Below are positions 25,386 through 33,657 of a stretch of DNA of 64,000 nucleotides, one piece after another (the first letter of the stretch is position 1; every line of letters starts with the position of its first letter). The stretch covers positions 1-64,000 of the forward strand of contig JAFGKK010000057.1 in the NCBI GenBank assembly GCA_016928575.1, read 5' to 3'. A program made the position numbers and the translations under genes. This stretch comes from Anaerolineales bacterium (GTDB lineage Bacteria; Chloroflexota; Anaerolineae; Anaerolineales; RBG-16-64-43). The notes below the pieces were generated by a model that was given only the letters and a program-made list of their open reading frames with translations, was not told the DNA's origin and did not search any database.

Positions 25386-27695
25386 GTGAGAACATCCAAA
25401 CGATTAACCATCGGCGTGCTGTTCGGATTTCACATCTACGAGGGATCCTATCCCGCACAATTCTGCTTCCCCATCATCCGCGGGATGCAGGCGGCGGCGC
25501 GCGACAAAGGCAACAATCTACTGGTTGGGTGCGGAGTGGGTCTCCGGGTGGGAGCCAACGTTCACCGTCCGGCTTGGCCGGAGGTCGATCCGGATGTGGA
25601 ATTTATTCCGATCGGCCCCTGGAACACCGACGGCCTCGCGGTTGTGGTTCCGCTGTTGACGGAAAAGAAGATGCGGTACACCCAGCGGTTGATCGAGGAA
25701 GGATTTCCCTTGATCTACCTTGGCGGCGATTCGGGCCCTCCGGCCATTCTGGTCGACAACGAGGGGGGTATCCGGCAAGCCATGGAACATCTGGTGCGGC
25801 ACGGGCACCGGTCGATCGCCTTCATCGCGGGCGACGATTTGGATGCGGGCGACAGTTATGCCCGGTTAAAAGCCTACCGGGAGGGGGTGGAGAGATACGG
25901 GTTGAACCCGGATCCGCGGCTGGTGGAGTACGGATACCACTGGGTCAGCGGCGGATCCGAGGCGTTGCAGCGGATACTGCAAACGGGGGTGGATTTCACC
26001 GCGGTGATGTGCAGCAACGACCTGTCGGCGGTGGGCGCGATCCGGGCGTTGCGGGAAGCGGGGCTCCGAATACCGCGGGACGTGGCCGTGACGGGATTCG
26101 ACGACGTCTTGGAAAGCCAAGCCCAGGTCCCGCCGCTGACCAGTGTTCACTACCCGTTGTTTGAAGCCGGTTACCGTGCGGTATTGATGCTGAACAAGAG
26201 GATTCTTCAAGGACCGGGATCGCTGCCGGATGTTACCCCGGTCGCCACCCGCCTGGTGACGCGGCAATCCTGCGGCTGCATGCCGAAGATCGCAGCCCAG
26301 ACGACGGCGGATTCCATTTCTCCGCAATCGGACGCCGCCCCGGCCGGGGAGGACGTCCGGGACAACCTGGCGCAAGCGATGGTGGAGGCGCTGCAGGAGG
26401 AAGATCCGCGTGCGGCGGGCGCAGTTCTTCTTCCGCTATGCAAACGCCTGGCGGACGGCTTCCTGGAGAGTCTGACAAGCGGGGACGCCGCCGGTTTTCA
26501 AGATGCGGCGGCTGAAGTCCTCCAACAAATTGAGGTTTCGGGCGAGGGGAACGCCCACATCTGGCAATCCGCGGTCACCGTTATGCGCCGGATGACGCGG
26601 CCCTTGCTGAAGAAGGGCTGGGATCCGGCTTTACGCGAACGGGCGGAAAGCCTGCTGCATCAGGCGCGGACTCTGTTCAGTGAAAGTGCGGACCGGCGCT
26701 GGACGCAGTTGCTGGTGACCCGGACCGCGAATGAAGAAACCATGGGGTTGCTGACCGCGCGCTTGATTTCTTCAACGACGGAGGAGCAGGCCTACGAGGC
26801 GCTTCGGGAAGGACTGCCGCAAGTGGGCGTACGGTCGTGCCATGTGGCCTTCTTCGAGCCGCAGGGGGAGGATCCGGTCGCTTTCAGCCGGGTGCGTCCG
26901 CTGGCGTACGACGAGCCGGCGATGAGGTTCGAAACGCGCGGGTTTCCGCCGCCGGGGCTGTACCCGGACGGCGAAGCTTACAGCCTGGCGCTGCTGCCGA
27001 TGTCGTTCCGCGACGAGAAGCTGGGGTACGTGGCCTTCGATGGGGGAAACCTGGATCCGCTGGCGGTGTTGGTGCGGCAGCTCGCTTCCTCGCTGCTTAA
27101 CGTCCGCCTGCACGCCAAGGTGTTGGAACTCTCGTTGACGGACGGGATGACCGCGGTGCACAACCGGCGGTACTTCGAACTCATGCTGCAAAAAGAAACC
27201 GAGCGCAGCCGTCGGTATGCGCGGAACCTGGCGGTGATCATGATCGACATCGACCGCTTCAAGGATTACAACGACGCGTTCGGGCATCCGGCGGGGGACG
27301 AAGCGCTCAAGGAAGTCGCCCGATGCGTCGAGCAGTCGGCACGCCGCGGCCTGGACGTGGTCACCCGCTACGGCGGCGAGGAATTTGCGATCATTCTTCC
27401 GGAAACGGATGCCCGCGGAGCGCGGGTGGTGGCGGAAGACGTCCGCGTCCAGATCGAACGGAACGGGGTGTTCCGGAGGCCGCTGACGGTGAGTTTGGGA
27501 ATCGCGTCGATGCAGGGTCAGCAGATCCGGCCGGAGGAACTGGTGGACCGGGCGGACCGGGCATTGTACCGGGCCAAATCCGAAGGACGGAACCGGACCG
27601 CGGAATATTTGGAAGGGATGGGTACTCCTGCGCATGCGGAGCAGGACCTTGCGAGCGGCGCGGGTCCGTCTCCTTCAAGGGCCGACGACGGCTAG
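25386..27695 (+). CDS. LacI-type sensor/GGDEF diguanylate cyclase, copy 5
   Basis: A 769-residue protein closest in overall sequence to copies 3 and 4. The ligand domain has GPWNTDGLAVV, RHGHRSIAFIAGDD, CSNDLSAVGAI and VTGFDDVLE, then RQSCGC. GGDEF is intact: DIDRFKDYND, RGLD and RYGGEEF (~660-666). GTG 25386 is the start because similarity begins there and no ATG fits. A TATAGT (25349-25354) lies 31 bases upstream, in an AT-rich patch without a clear -35. The gene converges on glnA with 61 bases between and no obvious terminator. Confidence 0.9.
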   Translation: MRTSKRLTIGVLFGFHIYEGSYPAQFCFPIIRGMQAAARDKGNNLLVGCGVGLRVGANVHRPAWPEVDPDVEFIPIGPWNTDGLAVVVPLLTEKKMRYTQRLIEEGFPLIYLGGDSGPPAILVDNEGGIRQAMEHLVRHGHRSIAFIAGDDLDAGDSYARLKAYREGVERYGLNPDPRLVEYGYHWVSGGSEALQRILQTGVDFTAVMCSNDLSAVGAIRALREAGLRIPRDVAVTGFDDVLESQAQVPPLTSVHYPLFEAGYRAVLMLNKRILQGPGSLPDVTPVATRLVTRQSCGCMPKIAAQTTADSISPQSDAAPAGEDVRDNLAQAMVEALQEEDPRAAGAVLLPLCKRLADGFLESLTSGDAAGFQDAAAEVLQQIEVSGEGNAHIWQSAVTVMRRMTRPLLKKGWDPALRERAESLLHQARTLFSESADRRWTQLLVTRTANEETMGLLTARLISSTTEEQAYEALREGLPQVGVRSCHVAFFEPQGEDPVAFSRVRPLAYDEPAMRFETRGFPPPGLYPDGEAYSLALLPMSFRDEKLGYVAFDGGNLDPLAVLVRQLASSLLNVRLHAKVLELSLTDGMTAVHNRRYFELMLQKETERSRRYARNLAVIMIDIDRFKDYNDAFGHPAGDEALKEVARCVEQSARRGLDVVTRYGGEEFAIILPETDARGARVVAEDVRVQIERNGVFRRPLTVSLGIASMQGQQIRPEELVDRADRALYRAKSEGRNRTAEYLEGMGTPAHAEQDLASGAGPSPSRADDG

Positions 27696-27756
27696 CAGGA
27701 GCCTGCGCGGCGCCGGGCTGACCAAGGTACGATGTCCGCTCCCGCAACCGCTCCCC

Positions 27757-29088
27757 TCAGGCATTCTCGAGGTAGCGCCCGATTTCCCAGTCGGTGACGT
27801 GTGTCCGGTAATCCTCCCATTCGGCCGCCTTGGCGCGGACGAAGGCCTCGTACAGTTCCTTCCCTAGGGCTTCCTGCAGCACGCTGTCTGCGGCGAGGGC
27901 TTCGAGGGCTTCCGCCAGTGAACCGGGCAGAATGGGAATGCCCCGTTTCGCAACCTCCTCCGGAGTCAGATGATAGATGTTCACGTTGTTGACGTGCGCC
28001 GGGGGCGTTAATTTCCTTTCCACTCCGTCCATCCCGGCGGCCAGCATCGCGGCGAAAGCCAGGTAGGGATTGCAGGAAGGGTCCGGATAGCGCAGTTCGA
28101 TGCGCGTGGCTTTGTCTTGCCCGGGCGTGTAGCGCGGGATTCGGATCAGCGCCGACCGGTTGACCTGCGCCCAGCAGACGAACACCGGCGCTTCGTAGCC
28201 GGGGACGATCCGCTTGTAGGAATTGACGCTGGGCGCCACCAGCGCGCACAGGCCCCGGGCGTGTTCGATCAGCCCGGCCATGAAGGCGTATGCCGTCGGG
28301 CTGAGGTGGAACTCGTCCTTCGCATCGAAAAAAATGTTGCCGCCGTTCTTGTCGAAGATGCTCATGTGGGTGTGCATCCCCGATCCGTTGATCCCGAATA
28401 CCGGTTTGGGCATGAAGGTGGCGGTAAGGTTATGGACGTTGGCCACCGCCTTGGCTGTGTATTTTAGCGTGATGACGTTGTCGGCGGTGACCAGGGCGTC
28501 GGCATATTTAAAGTCGATCTCATGCTGGCCGAGCGCCACCTCGTGGTGCCCCATCTCCACGTCCAAGCCCATAGACTGCAGCGCCATCATGATCTCGCTG
28601 CGCACCCGTTGGGCCTCGTCGCGCGCGGAAAAATCGAAGTAGGATCCGCTGTCGTGCGGGACCGGGTGAATCGAATTCCCGTCGCGGCGGAACAGGAAGA
28701 ATTCCGGTTCCGGACCGGTGTTAAACAACCACCCCTTTTCGCGGGCTTTGGCGAGCATCCGCTTCAGCGAGCCGCGCGGGTCGCCGGGAAACGGGGCGCC
28801 GTCGGAGGAATGGATGTCGCATAGGATCCTCGCCCGCTTGCGCTCGGGCTCGCTCCACGGCAGCACCCGATAGGTGTCCGGATCCAGGCGCAACAACATG
28901 TCGGATTCCTGGATTCGCGCAAATCCCTCCACCGACGAGCCGTCGAACCAGACTCCGTTGGCCAGGACGTCGTGCAACCGGTCGGCGGGCATATCGGTGC
29001 TTTTCACCGTGCCGGTGACGTCGGTGAACTGCAGGCAGATGAATTTTACGCGGTCGTCTTGAATCCTTTTGAGCAGATCTTGTGCCAT
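27757..29088 (-). CDS. glnA: Glutamine synthetase, type I
   Basis: A 443-residue enzyme that makes glutamine from glutamate, ammonia and ATP in the cytosol. It shows VWFDGSSVEGF, GPEPEFFLF (metal-binding Glu), GHHEVALGQHEIDF, NGSGMHTHMS (catalytic loop) and RIELRYPDPSCNPYLAFAAML. The adenylylation loop tyrosine of GSI-beta enzymes is not seen and the length matches the shorter GSI-alpha class, so feedback control rather than adenylylation is expected. GGAG is six bases before the ATG. Transcription is from a strong promoter at 29154-29182. Confidence 0.96.
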   Translation of the reverse strand: MAQDLLKRIQDDRVKFICLQFTDVTGTVKSTDMPADRLHDVLANGVWFDGSSVEGFARIQESDMLLRLDPDTYRVLPWSEPERKRARILCDIHSSDGAPFPGDPRGSLKRMLAKAREKGWLFNTGPEPEFFLFRRDGNSIHPVPHDSGSYFDFSARDEAQRVRSEIMMALQSMGLDVEMGHHEVALGQHEIDFKYADALVTADNVITLKYTAKAVANVHNLTATFMPKPVFGINGSGMHTHMSIFDKNGGNIFFDAKDEFHLSPTAYAFMAGLIEHARGLCALVAPSVNSYKRIVPGYEAPVFVCWAQVNRSALIRIPRYTPGQDKATRIELRYPDPSCNPYLAFAAMLAAGMDGVERKLTPPAHVNNVNIYHLTPEEVAKRGIPILPGSLAEALEALAADSVLQEALGKELYEAFVRAKAAEWEDYRTHVTDWEIGRYLENA

Positions 29089-29153
29089 GGGAGTCTCCGA
29101 TCGGTCGAATCCGCCGGACGATTGACACGCCGGCTGGGGGGTGGATGGGGGCG

Positions 29154-29182
29154 ATTATCACCGCGGCCGAGAGGGGTGTCAA
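29154..29182 (-). promoter_or_regulatory. glnA promoter
   Basis: On the minus strand a perfect TTGACA (29177-29182) is followed after 17 bases by GATAAT (29154-29159), preceded by TG. The leader to the glnA ATG would be about 60 nt. No dyad resembling a nitrogen-regulator operator was recognised. Confidence 0.8.
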
Positions 29183-29465
29183 CCCCGGTGTCGGCTCCCT
29201 CCGGATCCGCGGAGAACTCGGAAGGTTGTATTCGACCCCGTGATCTTCCGCGGACTCCATGGATGGAAACTGCGATGCAAAGCGTTGCCGATTCCGGTTT
29301 TGACCTCCTTGATCCATCCCGGAAAAAAGGGACATCCCCGGTTCGTGGGAACAGGGGCGCCCGGGGCTGGAGGATGTCCCGCAAACGTGTCCGCGCAATT
29401 CCGGCGGCGGGACGGGCGGGAATCCGGAACGACGGTCGGCCTGGCTTTCCGCGTTGGGTGCGGAT

Positions 29466-29471
29466 TACAAT
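29466..29471 (+). promoter_or_regulatory. -10 box for a leaderless trmFO mRNA
   Basis: TACAAT ends eight bases before the trmFO ATG. Transcription would start at or next to the A of the ATG. No Shine-Dalgarno is present and no -35 box is obvious. The same arrangement occurs before the sensor kinase and RNase D genes. Confidence 0.5.
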
Positions 29472-29479
29472 CCTCGGAT

Positions 29480-30838
29480 ATGGCGGATCAAGCGCGCGCA
29501 CCGACGTTGACGGTTTTGGGCGGCGGGCTGGCCGGCAGCGAAGCGGCCTGGCAGGCGGCCGAGCGCGGCATCGCCGTTCGGCTGGTGGAGATGCGGCCGG
29601 GGAACGCCACCGGCGCCCATCGCGGCGGCGACCTGGCCGAATTGGTTTGCTCCAATTCCCTCGGATCGGCCCTTCCCGATAGGGCCGCCGGCGTACTGCA
29701 GCACGAACTCGAGCGGATGGGGTCGCTGTTGATGGCTTGCGCCAGGGAGTGCGCCGTTCCGGCCGGCGCCGCGCTGGCGGTGGACCGGGAGCGGTTCGCG
29801 CGGTTGGCGACCGAAAAAATCTTCGCCCATCCGCGGATCGAGGTTGTCCGGGAGGAAGCCGTGCAGATCCCGTCGGGTCCGGCGGTCGTCGCCACCGGTC
29901 CGCTTACCTCCCCGGCACTGTCGGAATCGCTCCGCACGCTGACCGGAGTCGATCACCTGTATTTCTACGACGCCGTCGCCCCGATCGTCGTCGCGGAGAG
30001 CATCGACCGCCGGATAGCTTTTTCCGATTCGCGCAACAGCCTTTCCGCGGATTATCTGAACTGTCCGTTGAACGGCGAAGAGTATGCGCGCCTGGTGGAG
30101 GAGTTGGCGCGCGCGGAGACCATCCCCCTCCAACCGTTTGAGGAAGACATCCGCCGCGGCGTGCGCGCCGGAACGCCCAGGTTTTTCGAAGGCTGTTTGC
30201 CCGTCGAGATCCTGGCGCGGCGGGGGCCGGAGACTCTGGCTTACGGGGCGCTGCGGCCGGTCGGATTGCGCGATCCGCGTTCCGGCGAAAAGCCCTGCGC
30301 GGTCGTCCAATTGCGGCAGGAAAACGCCGCGCGGACGCTCTACAACCTGGTCGGATTTCAAACCAATTTAAAAGAAGCCGAACAGCGGCGGGTGTTCCGC
30401 ATGATCCCGGGGCTGGAGCGGGCGGAGTTCGTCCGCTATGGGCAAATGCACCGCAACACGTTCCTCAACGCGCCGCGCCTTTTGCTGGCGACCCTGCAGT
30501 TCCGGGACCGTCCGGACCTATTCTTTGCCGGACAGTTGACCGGCGTCGAGGGGTACGTTGGGAACATCGGCACCGGCCTGCTGGCCGGGCGCAACGCCGC
30601 GCGCCTGCTCCGCGGACTCGCGCCGATCGTACCGCCGCCGGAGACGATGCTCGGCGCGCTGTGCCTGTACGTCACCCGGGCGGAGGAATCCCACTTCCAG
30701 CCGATGAAGACCAATTTCGGCCTGCTGCCGCCGGTGCGGATCAAACGAAAGCGCCGGCTGGAACGCAACCAAGCGCATGCCGAGCGGGCATACCGGGCGT
30801 TTGAGGGTTGGATCGAGCGGGGCGGGTTGCAGGATTAA
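29480..30838 (+). CDS. trmFO: TrmFO, folate/FAD-dependent tRNA m5U54 methyltransferase
   Basis: A 452-residue flavoprotein that methylates U54 of tRNAs using methylenetetrahydrofolate and FAD/NADH. The N-terminal dinucleotide fold has LGGGLAGSEAAW (residues ~9-20), followed by the family block GGDLAELVCSNSLGS. Later blocks FYDAVAPIV, DYLNCPLN, VVQLRQEN, GFQTNLK and FAGQLTGVEGYVGN are all TrmFO hallmarks. ATG 29480 is chosen because the fold begins right after it; the frame is open far upstream without similarity. The gene looks leaderless. Confidence 0.95.
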   Translation: MADQARAPTLTVLGGGLAGSEAAWQAAERGIAVRLVEMRPGNATGAHRGGDLAELVCSNSLGSALPDRAAGVLQHELERMGSLLMACARECAVPAGAALAVDRERFARLATEKIFAHPRIEVVREEAVQIPSGPAVVATGPLTSPALSESLRTLTGVDHLYFYDAVAPIVVAESIDRRIAFSDSRNSLSADYLNCPLNGEEYARLVEELARAETIPLQPFEEDIRRGVRAGTPRFFEGCLPVEILARRGPETLAYGALRPVGLRDPRSGEKPCAVVQLRQENAARTLYNLVGFQTNLKEAEQRRVFRMIPGLERAEFVRYGQMHRNTFLNAPRLLLATLQFRDRPDLFFAGQLTGVEGYVGNIGTGLLAGRNAARLLRGLAPIVPPPETMLGALCLYVTRAEESHFQPMKTNFGLLPPVRIKRKRRLERNQAHAERAYRAFEGWIERGGLQD

Positions 30839-30990
30839 TCCCGTTCGTCGGATTGCACCGGCCGCCGGCCCTCGGCGGTCCTGTCCGATCCGGCGCGGGC
30901 CTGCAATCCCTCCGGCGGGAAGGAGGGCTCCGCTTTTGGACGGACGCCGCCCGCGAATCCGTTGAAAGTTCTGTTGCGAGGATGGACGCA

Positions 30991-31959
30991 ATGACCAAAC
31001 TAGAGGCCAACGGTAGGGGATGGCCGGAACGGATCGTCATCCGCGTGACGCTTTGTTCAGCCGCAATCGCCGCTTTCTCCGCCTGCATGCCTGCGGCGCC
31101 GCGCGACTTCTCCGGGGAGCGGGCATTCTCCCTGGCGCGGGAGTTTCTGGATTTCGGGCCGCGGGTTTCCGGTACGGACGCCAACCGCAAAGCAGGCGAT
31201 TGGATCGCCGCGGAAGTATCGGCGGCGGGGTGGGATTCCTTCTTCGACGAAGGCGAATATATGAATACGCCGGTACGGAACGTCGTCGGCCGGAAAGGCG
31301 GCGGACCGATCCTGCTTCTGGGCGCGCATTACGACTCGCGCCGCTGCGCCGATCAGCCCCGCGGAGGCTGCCCGGAGCCGGTGCTGGGCGCCAACGACGG
31401 CGCCTCCGGCGTCGCCGTCCTGTTGGAGCTGGCCCGCACGCTGGAGCTGGATTGGGAGCGGCGCCAGGTCTGGCTGGTGTTCTTCGACGCGGAAGACAAC
31501 GGCGGTCTTGACGGTTGGGATTGGATCGCCGGTTCGCGGCAGTTCGCCCGGCGCGTCCGCCAGGACATGGCCGCGGGCGCGCAATTTACGGCGATGATCC
31601 TAGTCGACATGATCGGGGATGCCGACCAACAGATTTATCTGGAACGAAATTCCGATCCGGCCTTGCGCGGGGAGATCTGGGCCGCCGCCGATGCTTTGGG
31701 ATTCGGGGCCTTCTTCATCGCCGAGGAGAAATACCGCATGATCGACGATCACATACCGTTCCGCGAGCTGGGCATTCCGGCGGTGGACATCATCGATTTC
31801 GACTTTCCCTTCTGGCATACGACGGAGGACACGCTGGATAAAATATCCGCCGCCAGCCTGGAACGGGTCGGCCGGACGGTGGAGGTCTGGCTGGAAGGCG
31901 GCGCCCCGGAGGATCGGTCGGGAATGGGCGTCCCGGCCAAGCGCGCCTCCGATGCGTGA
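30991..31959 (+). CDS. M28-family zinc peptidase / glutaminyl cyclase-like lipoprotein
   Basis: A 322-residue exported protein. The N-terminus has a hydrophobic segment ending in AFSAC, a plausible lipobox, so it is probably lipid-anchored. The zinc ligands of the M28 fold are visible in LGAHYDSR, GANDGASGVAVLLELA, FFDAEDNG and the closing FWHTTEDTLDKIS, and the spacing resembles glutaminyl-peptide cyclotransferase-like members. It may act as an aminopeptidase or a pyroglutamate-forming enzyme; sequence alone does not decide. ATG 30991 has GAGG nine bases upstream; ATG 30982 is the alternative. Confidence 0.85.
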   Translation: MTKLEANGRGWPERIVIRVTLCSAAIAAFSACMPAAPRDFSGERAFSLAREFLDFGPRVSGTDANRKAGDWIAAEVSAAGWDSFFDEGEYMNTPVRNVVGRKGGGPILLLGAHYDSRRCADQPRGGCPEPVLGANDGASGVAVLLELARTLELDWERRQVWLVFFDAEDNGGLDGWDWIAGSRQFARRVRQDMAAGAQFTAMILVDMIGDADQQIYLERNSDPALRGEIWAAADALGFGAFFIAEEKYRMIDDHIPFRELGIPAVDIIDFDFPFWHTTEDTLDKISAASLERVGRTVEVWLEGGAPEDRSGMGVPAKRASDA

Positions 31960-32034
31960 CCACGCTGATTGCTTGGGGCAAGGTCGATGGCGGCACACTC
32001 CGGGCAGAGGGAGGCGGGAAGGCATGCGGCCAAG

Positions 32035-33258
32035 ATGAAATCCCGCCGTCCGCCGATGTTGTCCTGGCTGGCCGCCGCGATTGCGCTGGCCGCGGCTCTG
32101 CTTCTCATCGTGGGCTTCTTTCTGCACATGCCGACGGAGGGCACAACCCTCGCCCTGGATTGGATCAGCATCCGGGCCGGACTGGAGGATTGGGATCTGG
32201 CCTACGCCGTCGAGAACGGTCTGCGCTACCCGCCGTGGAGCGCGGCGCTCCTGCTGCCGCTTGCCCAAATCCCGATGGGAGCCGGATGGGGAGTGATTGC
32301 CTTCTTAACGCTTGCGGTCCTGTCCCTGTGCCTGCCCGGGGGAACCAGGCCCGGGAGAACGCGAATCTTGGCGATCTTTGCGTTGGCGCTTTCCTATCCC
32401 GCCCTGAGGACGATCGCCGACGGGAATATCGAATTTCTCGTCCTCGCGGGGCTGGTGATCCTGGAAAGGGGGCTGATCGGGAAAAAACCGGTTCTGGCGG
32501 GCGTCGGCCTATTGCTTGCCGCCACCAAGGTCCAGGAAACATGGATCCTGATCCTGGCCCTCCCGCTATTGGCGGGCAAGGAATGGTTCCCGCGGAGGGG
32601 GGCGGGCGCGCTCGGGACAGCGGCGGCGGTCGGCCTGCCGGCGATGGCTTGGCGGGGGCGCGAATGGCTGTTGTCGATCGTCACCTCTCCCTTTCGCGGC
32701 AGCATCATGGACAGCTCGCTGCTTGCCACCGCCCAGCGGTTGATCGGGATTCCATGGGCGGCTTGCTTGATCTGGTGCGGGATGGCTGCGGCGACGGTGT
32801 TTGTCTGCGCCCGGCACTTGCGCGGGTTTTCGCGCGAGGCGTTCGGTTTCCTCCTTGCCGCCTCGCTGCTTCTGGCTCCGTACGCCGCGGGGAACAACGT
32901 CCTCATCGTCTACGCGCTGGGCGTCGTTCCCATGCTGGTGCTCCGGCGCGGGGAAGGAATCCTTCTTGCGGCCTTGGTAAATCTCCCCTTTCTCCTGATC
33001 CCTTTCCGCGAGCTGAACTATCAGTGCAGCGCGTCGTATTGGACTCTGGTGTTGCTCCTGGCATGGCTGCTTTTCGCCCTCCGGCTGCGGGAGAATAGAA
33101 AGAAAGGACCTTCCGCGGCGGGCGTGATCGGAGGAGGGGAAAACACCCGGGGGGAGGCGGAAACGGCGGCGGTTTCTGCCGGGAGGGGATTCGGATTCCG
33201 AAAACGGCAAAACAGTGGAATTCGCTTTTGCTTGACACTGGGAAATTTCCCGGGGTAG
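32035..33258 (+). CDS. Polytopic membrane protein, GT87/DUF2029-like
   Basis: A 407-residue protein with about ten hydrophobic helices. LRTIADGNIEFLVLAGLVI followed by KKPVLAGVGLLLAATKVQE resembles the GNxN...K pattern of GT87-type (DUF2029) polyprenol-phosphate mannosyltransferases, so an envelope glycosyltransferase using a lipid-linked sugar is possible. The catalytic Asp is not certain. The C-terminal ~50 residues after the last helix are Gly/Arg-rich, and the gene end overlaps the promoter of the downstream tRNA-Ala. It starts 76 bases after the peptidase gene. Confidence 0.6.
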   Translation: MKSRRPPMLSWLAAAIALAAALLLIVGFFLHMPTEGTTLALDWISIRAGLEDWDLAYAVENGLRYPPWSAALLLPLAQIPMGAGWGVIAFLTLAVLSLCLPGGTRPGRTRILAIFALALSYPALRTIADGNIEFLVLAGLVILERGLIGKKPVLAGVGLLLAATKVQETWILILALPLLAGKEWFPRRGAGALGTAAAVGLPAMAWRGREWLLSIVTSPFRGSIMDSSLLATAQRLIGIPWAACLIWCGMAAATVFVCARHLRGFSREAFGFLLAASLLLAPYAAGNNVLIVYALGVVPMLVLRRGEGILLAALVNLPFLLIPFRELNYQCSASYWTLVLLLAWLLFALRLRENRKKGPSAAGVIGGGENTRGEAETAAVSAGRGFGFRKRQNSGIRFCLTLGNFPG

Positions 33259-33261
33259 AAT
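33232..33261 (+). promoter_or_regulatory. Promoter of tRNA-Ala(CGC)
   Basis: TTGACA (33232-33237), 18 bases, TAGAAT (33256-33261), then 15 bases to the first tRNA base. The -35 and spacer lie inside the last codons of the upstream membrane-protein gene. Confidence 0.85.
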
Positions 33262-33276
33262 ACCCCCCTTGCAGAC

Positions 33277-33349
33277 GGGCCTGTAGCGCAGTTGGGAGCG
33301 CGCTTCAATCGCACTGAAGAGGCCGAGGGTTCGAATCCCTCCAGGTCCA
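33277..33349 (+). tRNA. tRNA-Ala (anticodon CGC)
   Basis: A 73-base cloverleaf: acceptor GGGCCTG/CAGGTCC, D-stem GCGC/GCGC, anticodon stem CTTCA/TGAAG with loop ATCGCAC (anticodon CGC, reads GCG), and T-arm GAGGG-TTCGAAT-CCCTC. The G3:U70 wobble pair that marks alanine tRNAs is present. The discriminator is A, and CCA is not encoded. Confidence 0.95.
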
Positions 33350-33357
33350 CAGGAACA

Positions 33358-33405
33358 CAGCCGCGGTCCCTGCCGAACACGAGCGGCGGCCGCGGCTGCG
33401 GTTTT
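33358..33405 (+). terminator. Terminator after tRNA-Ala(CGC)
   Basis: CAGCCGCGG (33358-33366) pairs perfectly with CCGCGGCTG (33390-33398), followed by CGGTTTT. The loop is long (23 bases), but the stem is nine GC-rich pairs. Confidence 0.65.
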
Positions 33406-33466
33406 GCGGCGGCAAAGGGATTGCACAATCGGGACCGTCGGCGGCAGGGCGGGTGCGGAAAAGTCG

Positions 33467-33495
33467 TTGACGCCCGGCGGTTCGGCGGGTAAAAT
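33467..33495 (+). promoter_or_regulatory. Promoter of tRNA-Ala(GGC)
   Basis: TTGACG (33467-33472), 17 bases, TAAAAT (33490-33495), 12 bases before the tRNA. The second alanine tRNA therefore has its own promoter behind the terminator of the first. Confidence 0.85.
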
Positions 33496-33507
33496 TGCCG
33501 CTGGCTT

Positions 33508-33583
33508 GGGCCCATAGCGCAGTTGGGAGCGCGTCTCAATGGCATTGAGAAGGCCGAGGGTTCGAATCCCTCTGGGTCCACCA
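33508..33583 (+). tRNA. tRNA-Ala (anticodon GGC)
   Basis: Acceptor GGGCCCA/TGGGTCC with G3:U70, D-stem GCGC/GCGC, anticodon stem TCTCA/TGAGA with loop ATGGCAT (anticodon GGC, reads GCC/GCU), and T-arm GAGGG-TTCGAAT-CCCTC. Discriminator A at 33580, followed by an encoded CCA (33581-33583). D- and T-arms are identical to those of the neighbouring tRNA-Ala(CGC), indicating duplication. Confidence 0.95.
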
Positions 33584-33584
33584 C

Positions 33585-33626
33585 AACACAAACGGCCGCA
33601 ACCGAAGGTTGCGGCCGTTTGTGTTT
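33585..33626 (+). terminator. Strong terminator after tRNA-Ala(GGC)
   Basis: A perfect 19-base-pair stem (33585-33603 with 33607-33625) closes a GAA loop and ends in GTGTTT. Such a long perfect stem works in either direction and may also end the convergent GGDEF gene, whose stop is 32 bases away. Confidence 0.85.
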
Positions 33627-33657
33627 CACGCCCGCTCCGGCCGTGGATCCGCGGATT

